This document shows positions 1-9,383 of a DNA stretch of 64,000 nucleotides, piece after piece. The position numbers and the translations under genes were made by a program. Numbering within the stretch: the stretch's first letter is position 1; every line of letters begins with the position of its first letter. Source of the stretch: Kordia periserrulae (GTDB taxonomy: Bacteria > Bacteroidota > Bacteroidia > Flavobacteriales > Flavobacteriaceae); contig NZ_QBKT01000001.1 in assembly GCF_003054265.1 (NCBI RefSeq), positions 1 through 64,000 on the forward strand, read 5' to 3'. The notes below the pieces were generated by a model, which was not told the DNA's origin, did not search any database, and was given only the letters and a program-made list of their open reading frames with translations.

Positions 1-2875
1 GTTCCACTTACGGTAAAGTCCTCGGTTGGTTCGCCTACCAAATCATCGGTGATTGGAACAGATACGTTTACTGTAGTCTGACCCGCTGGAATCGTAGCCG
101 TTACTGTCGTAGTGGTATAATCCGCTGGATCGGTCGCTGAGTTGTCCACCGTAGTGATGCTCACTACCGTATCTACACTGCTTGGATTGTCAATACTTAC
201 TGGTACTGATGCCGTGCCGGCATCTTCTGCAACGGTGACATCGCCTATGCTGAAAGCTGGGGTATCATTATCGGTGATGGTCACTATGCCTGTATCACTT
301 GCATTGCTTGTGTTGCCACTTGTAACAGTTCCACTCACGGTAAAGTCCTCGGTTGGTTCGCCTACCAAATCATCGGTGATTGGAACAGATACATTTACTG
401 TAGTCTGACCCGCTGGAATCGTCGCCGTTACTGTCGTAGTGGTATAATCCGCTGGATCGGTTGCTGAGTTATCCACCGTAGTGATGCTCACTACCGTATC
501 CACACTGCTTGGATTGTCGATACTTACTGGTACTGATGCCGTGCCGGCGTCTTCTGCAACGGTGACATCGCCTATGCTGAAAGCTGGGGTATCATTATCG
601 GTGATAGTCACCGTGCCACTATCACTTGCATTACTTGTGTTGCCACTTGTAACAGTTCCACTCACGGTAAAGTCCTCGGTTGGTTCGCCTACCAAATCAT
701 CGGTGATTGGAACAGATACATTTACTGTAGTCTGACCCGCTGGAATCGTCGCCGTTACTGTCGTAGTGGTATAATCCGCTGGATCGGTTGCTGAGTTGTC
801 CACCGTAGTGATGCTCACTACCGTATCCACACTGCTTGGATTGTCAATACTTACTGGTACTGATGCCGTGCCTGCGTCTTCTGCAATGGTGACATCGCCT
901 ATGCTAAAGCCTGGGGTATCATTATCGGTGATAGTTACTATACCACTATCACTTGCATTGCTTGTGTTGCCACTTACCACAGTTCCACTCACGGTAAAGT
1001 CCTCGGTTGGCTCTCCTACCAAATCATCGGTGATTGGAACAGATACGTTTACTGTAGTCTGACCCGCTGGAATTGTCGCGGTTACTGTCGTAGTGGTATA
1101 ATCCGCTGGATCGGTCGCTGAGTTATCCACCGTAGTGATGCTCACTACCGTATCCACACTGCTTGGATTGTCGATACTTACTGGTACTGATGCCGTGCCA
1201 GCGTCTTCTGCAACGGTGACATCGCCTATGCTAAAGCCTGGGGTATCATTATCGGTGATGGTCACTATGCCTGTATCACTTGCATTGCTTGTGTTGCCAC
1301 TTGTAACAGTTCCACTCACGGTAAAGTCCTCGGTTGGTTCGCCTACCAAATCATCGGTGATTGGAACAGATACATTAACTGTAGTCTGACCCGCTGGAAT
1401 GGTTGCCGTTACTGTCGTGGTGGTATAATCCGCTGGATCGGTCGCACTGTTGTCCACCGTAGTGATGCTCACTACCGTATCTACACTGCTTGGATTGTCA
1501 ATACTTACTGGTACTGATACCGTGCCGGCATCTTCTGCAACGGTGACATCGCCTATGCTGAAAGCTGGGGTATCATTATCGGTGATGGTCACTATGCCTG
1601 TATCACTTGCATTGCTTGTGTTGCCACTTGTAACAGTTCCACTCACGGTAAAGTCCTCGGTTGGTTCGCCTACCAAATCATCGGTGATTGGAACAGATAC
1701 ATTTACTGTAGTCTGACCCGCTGGAATCGTAGCCGTTACTGTCGTGGTGGTATAATCGTTTGGATCGGTCGCTGAGTTATCCACCGTAGTGATGCTCACT
1801 ACCGTATCTACACTGCTTGGATTGTCAATACTTACTGGTACTGATGCCGTGCCTGCGTCTTCTGCCACGGTGACATCGCCTATGCTAAAGCCTGGGGTAT
1901 CATTATCGGTGATGGTCACTATGCCACTATCACTTGCATTACTTGTGTTGCCACTTACCACAGTTCCACTTACTGTAAAGTCCTCGGTTGGCTCGCCTAC
2001 CAAATCATCGGTGATTGGAACAGATACATTAACTGTAGTCTGACCCGCTGGAATCGTCGCCGTTACTGTCGTAGTGGTATAATCATTTGGATCGGTCGCT
2101 GAGTTGTCCACTGTAGTGATGCTCACTACCGTATCTACACTGCTTGGATTGTCAATACTTACTGGTACTGATGCCGTGCCGGCATCTTCTGCAACGGTGA
2201 CATCGCCTATGCTAAAGCCTGGGGTATCATTATCGGTGATAGTTACTATGCCACTATCACTTGCATTGCTTGTGTTGCCACTTGTAACAGTTCCACTCAC
2301 GGTAAAGTCCTCGGTTGGCTCGCCTACCAAATCATCGGTAATTGGAACAGATACATTCACTGTAGTCTGACCCGCTGGAATGGTTGCCGTTACTGTCGTG
2401 GTGGTATAATCGTTTGGATCGGTCGCTGAGTTATCCACCGTAGTGATGCTCACTACCGTATCTACACTGCTTGGATTGTCAATACTTACTGGTACTGATG
2501 CCGTGCCTGCGTCTTCTGCCACGGTGACATCGCCTATGCTAAAGCCTGGGGTATCATTATCGGTGATGGTCACTATGCCACTATCACTTGCATTACTTGT
2601 GTTGCCACTTGTAACAGTTCCACTCACGGTAAAGTCCTCGGTTGGTTCGCCTACCAAATCATCGGTGATTGGAACAGATACGTTAACTGTAGTCTGACCC
2701 GCTGGAATCGTCGCTGTTACTGTCGTAGTGGTATAATCCGCTGGATCGGTTGCACTGTTATCCACTGTAGTGATGCTCACTACCGTATCCACACTGCTTG
2801 GATTGTCGATACTTACTGGTACTGATGCCGTGCCGGCGTCTTCTGCAACGGTGACATCGCCTATGCTAAAGGCTG
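1..2875 (-). repeat. Tandem array of 327-bp (109-aa) Calx-beta units
   Basis: Unit boundaries fall at 1, 328, 655, 982, 1309, 1636, 1963, 2290 and 2617, so the period is exactly 327 bp. There are eight full units plus a ninth ending near 2875, and the array continues past the left edge. Copies differ by a few scattered bases. Each encodes one Calx-beta fold with conserved DNDTPAFSIGDVTVAEDAGT and ITDDLVGEPTEDFTV segments. The near identity points to recent unequal recombination or conversion. Confidence 0.93.
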
Positions 2876-5800
2876 GTAGGATACATGCAGAGGTATCTCC
2901 ACTATCTGTTACTGCTACAGTTGTTCCTTGTTGAGCAGAAGATCCGCTTACTTGCGGAATTCCATTACCATCAACATTGTCTCCTAGACTATCGTCTGTT
3001 CCTGGATTTACAAGGTCTGTAACTATGAATGTTCCTGCTCCTTCAATAGCATCAGCACAGCCATCACCATCACTATCCGTATCTAAATGATCTGGAATTC
3101 CATCTGCATCAGAATTTTGATCAATACAATATGATAGCTCGTATACTTGTAAGGTAATATTATTAGAGCTTACATTGTTTTTTCCAACTTCAATAGTAAA
3201 ACTTGTTATAGGTCCATCTATACTTAAAGCAATACTATTATTGGGTGCATTCCCTGCTGAAGCAGCACTTACAACACTTTGTCCTGTAAATGTTCCATTA
3301 GCTCCAAGGTTTATATCTGTTAAAGTTACTGGAGCAATTACTCCTGAATTTTCCGCACTAAAGTCTGCTCTATCTTGATTGTCTAATCCTCCAAGCTTAT
3401 AATTAACATTGTATACAGGTTGTGAAAATGTAAAGGTGTATATAGCTGTATCACCATTAGCAAAATCAGTATTGTTTGGTTGAATATCAATTAATTCTCC
3501 CGTAACACCAACAGCGGTAGCATTTTGAACACCACTATTCCATGTTGCGCTTCCTTGAAGATCAAAAGTTGCGTTTACATCTACACCATTATATGGATAT
3601 ATATTATTAACAACAACTGGATCGTCCGTGTTATTGTTAAAGGTTTGTCCTAAATCTACAAAACCTGGCGAACAATCAAATTCATCTACGTCTAAGATTC
3701 CATCATTATCATCATCAAGATCACAACCATCAGGCACTAAATCTCCGTCATTATCGGCAGTGTCATCGTAGCCATTACATATATCATTTGCATCAACGAC
3801 TCCGTCATTATCTTGATCACATTGTCCAAAAGCATCAAAAGCGGTATTATCTTGGGAAGTTCCAACTGCTTGACCTGTTGTTGTGTTTACATTATTTGGC
3901 ACTCCTGTTGACGTATTTACAGGACCATTTAACATGTCGCTCCCATCAACGTCTGCTGCTGTTAAATTGTCACCTCCTTCTATGGCATCAGGACAGCCGT
4001 CGCCATCGCTATCTGTATCTAAGAAATCAGGAATGGTATCGTTATCGGTATCAACAACTGCACAAGAATCAAACACAAATTCTAATACATCTGTACCATT
4101 TCCGTCAGGTCCTTCACCTGTAACTTCAAATGTTAGGGTACTTACAATTCCGTATACTTGAATACTTCCTGCGGCAGTTCCTAATCCGCCAGAAGTATCA
4201 GCATCTCCTGAGAGTACTATTGGTATTCCAGGTCCTAAATCTTGACTCGTTTCTCTGTAGAATTGTTTCGAGTTTACAATCAACTGATTGTTCCCAGAGA
4301 TTTTTGCCATGGAGAGATTGGCGTTTTGCAGTGTCCAAAGTGATGAGTTGGAAATGTAATCACCAGAAGGTACTTGCGTATTTCCTCCCAATCTGTCAAT
4401 GTGAATTATTGGGTTGTATGTAGGACTGGCAAAGGTAATGGTTACTGTTCCTACAACTCTGTCGTTACCTGCTGCATCTAGCGGTTCTGCTGAAGTATCC
4501 CAAGTTACTGAGAGTTGCAACGAATTGGCTCCTTGAACTGCTGGATCTGAGAAGAACGCACCAGTTGTCATGGTACCATTTGGCGCATAGTTTATAGCTC
4601 CACCAGCTGGTATGGTGCTTCCAAAAGTAACGGTATTTGTTCCCGCTGTATTTATGTATGGATTGCTTCCTGTCCAAGAACCTGAAGTTAAATCACGAGA
4701 AACACATACGTTTTCATTATCATCAATGATTCCGTCGTTGTCGTTATCAATATCAATATTATCTGTAACACCATCGCCATCTGTATCAACTGATGAAGAA
4801 GCCGAACATGTTGCAGGAGGCGTTACTGTTACATCTACCAATTGACAGGTAGCATCTGCGTCGTCTGTTACTGTAAATACAATGTTTCCGCCAGAAATTG
4901 GAAATGGTCCGAATTGAACAGGCGTATTGTATGAAATATTTGCTTGAGAAATGTCTCCAGAAACGGTGTATGAAGGTCCTAAGAAATCTCCTGACGGACT
5001 AATATAGAAGCTAAATGTATCGTCAGAATCGTCAAAAGGTGTTCCGTTGTCATTACAGAATACGGAGGTTACCGAAGCCGTGTCTAAACCACATACATCG
5101 CAGGCTACTGAGTTTCCTGCATTGGTGACAGCTACGTTGGTACCTGTATATCCACCTTGTCCTGTAACTCGTCCATCTGCTGGATTTACGGTTACAGGCG
5201 AAGTTCCGAGCACACCATCATCATCGTCATCGGTGTGTCCTGCTTCTAATGCATCTGCACAGCCGTCGCCATCACTGTCAGTATCGAGTGAATCTATAAT
5301 TCCGTCATTATCTGTATCTAAACTTGCACAAACACCGTTAAAATTTAACGCACAGTAGTCAGCATCTTGATAGTTTATTGTTCCGTCGCCATCGGCATCG
5401 CCACTTGGATCATCTGACAAACAGCTAAAAGGATTTGTAACAATAGTGTTTACCAAAAAGTTATCTGACTGCGAGAAGGTAGTTGTATCCGTTGGCGAAC
5501 CAAACGTTCTGTTTACAACGATAACGCCGTCAACTAATATTCTATATGAGTTTCCTTGAATTCCGTCTCCGAAGGTATCCGTAATTGAGAAGAAATAGTT
5601 GCCGTTTTCGGTAACAGTTATGTCTTGAGAAACCGTTACATTTCCTGTTCCGTATGTTCCTGTGGGTTGACTAGCTATTGGAGTGCCTCCTAGTGATAAC
5701 GACCAACCTACTTCTGTTGAAAATTGGTCTAAATCGATTTCAATTCGTATTACTGAATCTGGGTTTAATGGTACAGGATTTGTTCCACACAATTCTTGTG

Positions 5801-6872
5801 TATCTAAAATTCCGTCATTATCATCATCTTCGTCTACTAAGTCATTTACACCATCACCATCAGAATCTGGTGGAGACGTTGTTACTGTTAGTGTAGCTTC
5901 GTTTGAAGTTGCTCGTAAGCTTTGACCGTCTTGTGTATAATCATCTTGAACGGTATAATTTAACGTGGCATCACCAAAAAAACCTGCATTTGGTGTAAAT
6001 GTTACCACACCGTTAGCATCTACACTCCAGCTTCCTTCTGCGGTTGTGTTGGTATTTTGGATACCTGCAGTTCCTGGATCTAAATCTACGGTTGAATTGA
6101 CAATACTTCCATCAAAATCAACATCTGTAGAAACTACGTTGAAAGATACTGGAGTTTCAAAAGCTGTGGTAGTACTATTATCATCCGCTACAGGAACGGT
6201 ATTGATAGCATTGAGCGAAACCGATAGGTTTACCGATTCTAAGTTCGCCGTATTATTCCCCATATTGGCTCCTGGGCTAAAAGTAAACGTTCTACTTGTA
6301 GCGGCAGCTGTAAAACGAAAACGGGAAGTTTGCCATGTTTCCTGACCTGTTTGTGTAATATTTATTTGACCAAAGCCTTGAATTTGTACTTGATAGAAAT
6401 CTATGTATTGCGGACTGTATGTCGGCGCTAAGGTAGAATTCGAATAAATGACCAGTTCATACGTTCTTCCTATGGTTAACCCCGTAATTGTTGTTGTGAT
6501 AGATTCTTCTACAGCCAATGTACCAACGTCTCGTACCGTGATCCATGTAGTGTGCCCATTTGGAGGTAGTGGCACTGGCGCATTTGTCCATGTTTCTCCT
6601 TCTCCCAAACCAGCTCCTGGTCCGGCTACCGTAGTAGAATTTGACACATCGGGTGTTCCGCCTGTATCTGCCCATCCTGGAGGTGCACAATTCCCACATG
6701 GAGTTGCTTGTCCGTTGGTAGGTGAAATATTTTGCGAAAACGATTGATTGAATAGTACTGAAAATAGCATTGCAAAAAGCAATAAGCTCATTTTCATTTT
6801 TTCAAAAGAAGCAAAATGCAATCCACAGAGCGTAATCCCCTCTACAGATTGTCTACGAGTAGTTTTGGTCAT
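1..6872 (-). CDS. Giant secreted adhesin-like protein with Calx-beta repeats (3' end outside window)
   Basis: An open frame runs from ATG at 6872 off the left edge, giving 2290 visible codons. I checked that the frame agrees at the start, in the middle (near 3692) and in the repeats (near 329). A hydrophobic segment at residues about 28-46, ending in SFSQ, is a signal peptide behind a 25-residue N-terminal extension; ATG at 6797 (M26) is an alternative start. Residues up to about 1330 alternate lectin-like or jelly-roll-like stretches with type-3-like calcium motifs such as DTDGDGVTDNIDIDNDNDG and DTDSDGDGCADA. After that come 109-residue Calx-beta domains. Such proteins in Flavobacteriaceae are usually exported by type IX secretion through a C-terminal sorting domain, which would lie outside the window (inference). 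Probable role: cell-surface or matrix adhesin. Confidence 0.88.
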   Translation of the reverse strand, partial: MTKTTRRQSVEGITLCGLHFASFEKMKMSLLLFAMLFSVLFNQSFSQNISPTNGQATPCGNCAPPGWADTGGTPDVSNSTTVAGPGAGLGEGETWTNAPVPLPPNGHTTWITVRDVGTLAVEESITTTITGLTIGRTYELVIYSNSTLAPTYSPQYIDFYQVQIQGFGQINITQTGQETWQTSRFRFTAAATSRTFTFSPGANMGNNTANLESVNLSVSLNAINTVPVADDNSTTTAFETPVSFNVVSTDVDFDGSIVNSTVDLDPGTAGIQNTNTTAEGSWSVDANGVVTFTPNAGFFGDATLNYTVQDDYTQDGQSLRATSNEATLTVTTSPPDSDGDGVNDLVDEDDDNDGILDTQELCGTNPVPLNPDSVIRIEIDLDQFSTEVGWSLSLGGTPIASQPTGTYGTGNVTVSQDITVTENGNYFFSITDTFGDGIQGNSYRILVDGVIVVNRTFGSPTDTTTFSQSDNFLVNTIVTNPFSCLSDDPSGDADGDGTINYQDADYCALNFNGVCASLDTDNDGIIDSLDTDSDGDGCADALEAGHTDDDDDGVLGTSPVTVNPADGRVTGQGGYTGTNVAVTNAGNSVACDVCGLDTASVTSVFCNDNGTPFDDSDDTFSFYISPSGDFLGPSYTVSGDISQANISYNTPVQFGPFPISGGNIVFTVTDDADATCQLVDVTVTPPATCSASSSVDTDGDGVTDNIDIDNDNDGIIDDNENVCVSRDLTSGSWTGSNPYINTAGTNTVTFGSTIPAGGAINYAPNGTMTTGAFFSDPAVQGANSLQLSVTWDTSAEPLDAAGNDRVVGTVTITFASPTYNPIIHIDRLGGNTQVPSGDYISNSSLWTLQNANLSMAKISGNNQLIVNSKQFYRETSQDLGPGIPIVLSGDADTSGGLGTAAGSIQVYGIVSTLTFEVTGEGPDGNGTDVLEFVFDSCAVVDTDNDTIPDFLDTDSDGDGCPDAIEGGDNLTAADVDGSDMLNGPVNTSTGVPNNVNTTTGQAVGTSQDNTAFDAFGQCDQDNDGVVDANDICNGYDDTADNDGDLVPDGCDLDDDNDGILDVDEFDCSPGFVDLGQTFNNNTDDPVVVNNIYPYNGVDVNATFDLQGSATWNSGVQNATAVGVTGELIDIQPNNTDFANGDTAIYTFTFSQPVYNVNYKLGGLDNQDRADFSAENSGVIAPVTLTDINLGANGTFTGQSVVSAASAGNAPNNSIALSIDGPITSFTIEVGKNNVSSNNITLQVYELSYCIDQNSDADGIPDHLDTDSDGDGCADAIEGAGTFIVTDLVNPGTDDSLGDNVDGNGIPQVSGSSAQQGTTVAVTDSGDTSACILPAFSIGDVTVAEDAGTASVPVSIDNPSSVDTVVSITTVDNSATDPADYTTTTVTATIPAGQTTVNVSVPITDDLVGEPTEDFTVSGTVTSGNTSNASDSGIVTITDNDTPGFSIGDVTVAEDAGTASVPVSIDNPSSVDTVVSITTVDNSATDPNDYTTTTVTATIPAGQTTVNVSVPITDDLVGEPTEDFTVSGTVTSGNTSNASDSGIVTITDNDTPGFSIGDVTVAEDAGTASVPVSIDNPSSVDTVVSITTVDNSATDPNDYTTTTVTATIPAGQTTVNVSVPITDDLVGEPTEDFTVSGTVVSGNTSNASDSGIVTITDNDTPGFSIGDVTVAEDAGTASVPVSIDNPSSVDTVVSITTVDNSATDPNDYTTTTVTATIPAGQTTVNVSVPITDDLVGEPTEDFTVSGTVTSGNTSNASDTGIVTITDNDTPAFSIGDVTVAEDAGTVSVPVSIDNPSSVDTVVSITTVDNSATDPADYTTTTVTATIPAGQTTVNVSVPITDDLVGEPTEDFTVSGTVTSGNTSNASDTGIVTITDNDTPGFSIGDVTVAEDAGTASVPVSIDNPSSVDTVVSITTVDNSATDPADYTTTTVTATIPAGQTTVNVSVPITDDLVGEPTEDFTVSGTVVSGNTSNASDSGIVTITDNDTPGFSIGDVTIAEDAGTASVPVSIDNPSSVDTVVSITTVDNSATDPADYTTTTVTATIPAGQTTVNVSVPITDDLVGEPTEDFTVSGTVTSGNTSNASDSGTVTITDNDTPAFSIGDVTVAEDAGTASVPVSIDNPSSVDTVVSITTVDNSATDPADYTTTTVTATIPAGQTTVNVSVPITDDLVGEPTEDFTVSGTVTSGNTSNASDTGIVTITDNDTPAFSIGDVTVAEDAGTASVPVSIDNPSSVDTVVSITTVDNSATDPADYTTTTVTATIPAGQTTVNVSVPITDDLVGEPTEDFTVSG

Positions 6873-6933
6873 TCTAGTACATTTAAGGCCGTTAAGGAAA
6901 AAAATTGAATTAGATTTCCTTAACACTTTTTAA

Positions 6934-6945
6934 CAAATATATTTG
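6934..6945. promoter_or_regulatory. Palindromic -7 element CAAATATATTTG upstream of the adhesin gene
   Basis: A perfect 12-bp palindrome contains TATATTTG on both strands, matching the Bacteroidota -7 consensus TAnnTTTG. On the minus strand it lies about 62 nt before the adhesin ATG. No well-spaced -33 TTTG is seen in either direction, so the promoter call is tentative. The rest of 6873-7157 is AT-rich with nothing else recognisable except the prfC -7 candidate. Confidence 0.35.
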
Positions 6946-7129
6946 TTGCTAACAACATATACGCAGTGCATGCTATGAAAGGTTTTCTTTTTTCGTTGAA
7001 ACATATAATAATTTCGTTAAAATGCACTGTCTGTTTTTTTAACACAAATACTTCATTTTTAGCAATAAATAGCACTTTTTCATATAAAATATGTACTTAA
7101 TTTTCTGCTTTTTTTTGATATAAAAATGA

Positions 7130-7137
7130 TATTTTTG
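7130..7137 (+). promoter_or_regulatory. Candidate -7 box (TATTTTTG) of prfC
   Basis: TATTTTTG matches TAnnTTTG and ends 20 nt before the prfC ATG, which would give a very short leader. The nearest upstream TTTG (7114-7117) is only 12 nt away, shorter than usual, so only the -7 half is convincing. Confidence 0.4.
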
Positions 7138-7157
7138 CCCTCGATTAAATACTTCAA

Positions 7158-8744
7158 ATGAACATACAAAAAGAAATACACAAACGAAGAACTTTTGGGA
7201 TTATTTCGCATCCAGATGCGGGGAAAACAACGCTTACGGAAAAGTTACTTTTGTTTGGTGGAGCTATACAGGAAGCAGGTGCCGTAAAGAATAATAAAAT
7301 TAAAAAAGGAGCTACGAGTGACTTTATGGAAATTGAGCGTCAACGTGGAATTTCGGTAGCGACTTCTGTATTAGCATTTATTTATAAAGACAAGAAAATC
7401 AATATTTTAGATACGCCTGGTCACAAGGATTTTGCCGAAGATACGTTCCGTACGTTGAGTGCTGTAGATAGCGTTATTGTGGTGATTGATGTTGCCAAAG
7501 GTGTGGAGGAACAAACCGAAAAACTAGTAGAAGTTTGTCGCATGCGTAAGATTCCGATCATCGTTTTTATTAATAAATTGGATAGAGAAGGAAAAGATGC
7601 GTTTGATTTGCTAGATGAAGTAGAGCAAAAATTAGGACTGCGCGTAACGCCATTGAGTTTCCCTATTGGTATGGGCTATGATTTTAGAGGAATTTACAAT
7701 ATTTGGGAGAAGAATATTAATTTGTTTTCCGGCGAAAACAAACAAACCATTTCAGAAGCCATTCATTTTGAAGATGTTAACAATCCGGAATTGGAAACAT
7801 ATATTGGTGAAACTGCCGCAGAAACATTGCGTGAAGAGTTGGAATTGGTATATGAAGTGTATCCTGATTTTGATAGAGAAGCGTATTTGAAAGGCGAGTT
7901 ACAACCTGTATTTTTTGGCTCTGCGTTGAATAATTTTGGCGTACGCGAATTACTAGATTGTTTTGTGGAAATTGCACCAAGTCCGCAACCAAAAATGTCT
8001 GACGAGCGCTTGGTAGCACCGCAAGAAAACGATTTTTCTGGTTTTGTGTTTAAGATTCATGCGAATATGGATCCGAAGCATCGTGATCGATTGGCGTTTG
8101 TGAAAATTGTTTCAGGTGTTTTTAAACGAAATACACCGTATTTGCATGTACGATTGGATAAGAATTTAAAATTTTCAAGTCCAAACGCTTTTTTTGCTGA
8201 GAAAAAACAGATTGTAGACGAGTCGTTTCCAGGTGATATTGTTGGTTTGCACGACACTGGAAATTTTAAAATTGGTGATACACTAACTGCTGGTGAACAG
8301 TTGAATTATAAAGGTGTTCCAAGCTTTTCGCCAGAGCATTTTAGATATATTAATAATGCAGATCCGATGAAATCCAAGCAGTTATACAAAGGAATCAATC
8401 AGTTGATGGATGAAGGTGTAGCACAATTATTCACATTGGATTTGAACGGTAGAAAAGTAATTGGAACCGTTGGAGCGCTTCAATATGAAGTGATTCAATA
8501 TCGTTTAGAGCATGAATATGGTGCGAAATGTTCGTATGAAAATTTGAACGTTCACAAAGCGTGTTGGGTAGAAGTTAAGGATAAAAAAGATCCTGAGTTT
8601 TTAGATTTTAAACGTGTAAAACAAAAATTTTTAGCGCGCGATAAGGAAAATAAATTGGTCTTTTTAGCCGATTCTGCTTTTTCATTACAAATGACACAGC
8701 AAAAATATCCAAACATCAAATTCCATTTTACGAGTGAGTTTTAG
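7158..8744 (+). CDS. prfC: Peptide chain release factor 3
   Basis: RF3 is a translational GTPase that removes RF1 or RF2 from the ribosome after peptide release. The 528-residue length is normal. The G domain is intact: P-loop HPDAGKTT at residues 18-25, switch II DTPGHKDF near 91-98 and the base-recognition motif NKLDREGKD. Domain 2 and the RF3-specific C-terminal domain follow (GVAQLFTLDLNGRK, GALQYEVIQYRLEHEY). The gene stands alone, divergent from the adhesin gene, and ends in a clear terminator. ATG 7158 begins the conserved N-terminus. The only close alternative is another EF-G-like GTPase, which the C-terminal motifs exclude. Confidence 0.97.
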   Translation: MNIQKEIHKRRTFGIISHPDAGKTTLTEKLLLFGGAIQEAGAVKNNKIKKGATSDFMEIERQRGISVATSVLAFIYKDKKINILDTPGHKDFAEDTFRTLSAVDSVIVVIDVAKGVEEQTEKLVEVCRMRKIPIIVFINKLDREGKDAFDLLDEVEQKLGLRVTPLSFPIGMGYDFRGIYNIWEKNINLFSGENKQTISEAIHFEDVNNPELETYIGETAAETLREELELVYEVYPDFDREAYLKGELQPVFFGSALNNFGVRELLDCFVEIAPSPQPKMSDERLVAPQENDFSGFVFKIHANMDPKHRDRLAFVKIVSGVFKRNTPYLHVRLDKNLKFSSPNAFFAEKKQIVDESFPGDIVGLHDTGNFKIGDTLTAGEQLNYKGVPSFSPEHFRYINNADPMKSKQLYKGINQLMDEGVAQLFTLDLNGRKVIGTVGALQYEVIQYRLEHEYGAKCSYENLNVHKACWVEVKDKKDPEFLDFKRVKQKFLARDKENKLVFLADSAFSLQMTQQKYPNIKFHFTSEF

Positions 8745-8835
8745 TATGAAACTTAAAGATTAAATAATTGAAAGATTAAAAGATTATTTTCTCAAAAAAT
8801 CATTTTAAAGCTTTTTCAGCTATTTTCCATACACA

Positions 8836-8866
8836 AGACGCTAAATTATATTAGTGTCTTTTTTTT
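8836..8866 (+). terminator. Intrinsic terminator of prfC
   Basis: The 9-bp stem agacgctaa / ttagtgtct (one G-U pair) at 8836-8844 and 8851-8859 has a 6-nt loop and is followed by a T tract. It lies 92 nt after the prfC stop. The rest of 8745-9041 is AT-rich and holds no gene I can support. Confidence 0.8.
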
Positions 8867-9041
8867 ATGCTTTAAAATTAAAATATGAAGGTCTAATTTT
8901 ATAAGGTAATTATTAAAATCTATTCTTTATTTTTTTTAATCGATTTTAATAATACCTAAAAATTGTTTTGTTTTGTTCTAAAAACTTATTTTCAAAATGT
9001 TCTCGACTGCGAACTGACATTGAATTATACAAAAAACAAAA

Positions 9042-9065
9042 AACCTCAATTCGAAAATTGAGGTT
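9042..9065. terminator. Bidirectional intrinsic terminator ending the rpoBC transcript
   Basis: The stem aacctcaat / attgaggtt (9042-9050 and 9057-9065) has a 6-nt loop and is flanked by A runs on the left and T runs on the right. On the minus strand it follows the DUF3467 stop by only a few bases, so it closes the rpoB-rpoC-DUF3467 transcript. Confidence 0.85.
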
Positions 9066-9072
9066 TTTTATG

Positions 9073-9381
9073 TTATGCTTCTCCCGTTGGACCGAAATTC
9101 ATCGGAATGGGCGCTTGTTCAAATTCTTTGATTTGTCCATGAGCTTGTTCAAAGCGATGTATGTTTTCACCCAATGCTTTCATTAATCGTTTTGCATGTT
9201 GTGGTGTCAACACAATTCTAGATTTCACTTTTGCCTTTGGTCTCCCTGGCATAATATTTACAAAATCTACCACAAATTCAGTCGCTGAGTGATTGATGAT
9301 TGCTAAATTGGAATAGGTTCCTTCTGCAATCGCTTCATCCAACTCAATGTTGATTTGCTTATCGTTTGGTGTATCGCTCAT
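9073..9381 (-). CDS. DUF3467 family protein
   Basis: A 102-residue protein matching the DUF3467 family by its FVVDFVNIMPGRPKAKVKSR segment and the helix containing LTPQHAKRLMKALGENI. Members are small soluble proteins of unknown biochemical role. The ATG is 3 nt downstream of the rpoC stop, and a terminator follows directly, so it is the last gene of the RNA polymerase operon. This placement after rpoC is common in Bacteroidota and hints at a link to transcription, but nothing in the sequence proves one. Confidence 0.88.
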   Translation of the reverse strand: MSDTPNDKQINIELDEAIAEGTYSNLAIINHSATEFVVDFVNIMPGRPKAKVKSRIVLTPQHAKRLMKALGENIHRFEQAHGQIKEFEQAPIPMNFGPTGEA

Positions 9382-9383
9382 TA

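Noticed and set aside
142-2697. Eight plus-strand ORFs of 84-88 residues at regular spacing
   Set aside because: They are antisense shadows of the minus-strand Calx-beta units and repeat with the same 654-bp pattern; none has independent support.
6448-6747. Plus-strand ORFs opposite the adhesin N-terminus
   Set aside because: The minus-strand frame is continuous there with a signal peptide and recognisable domains.
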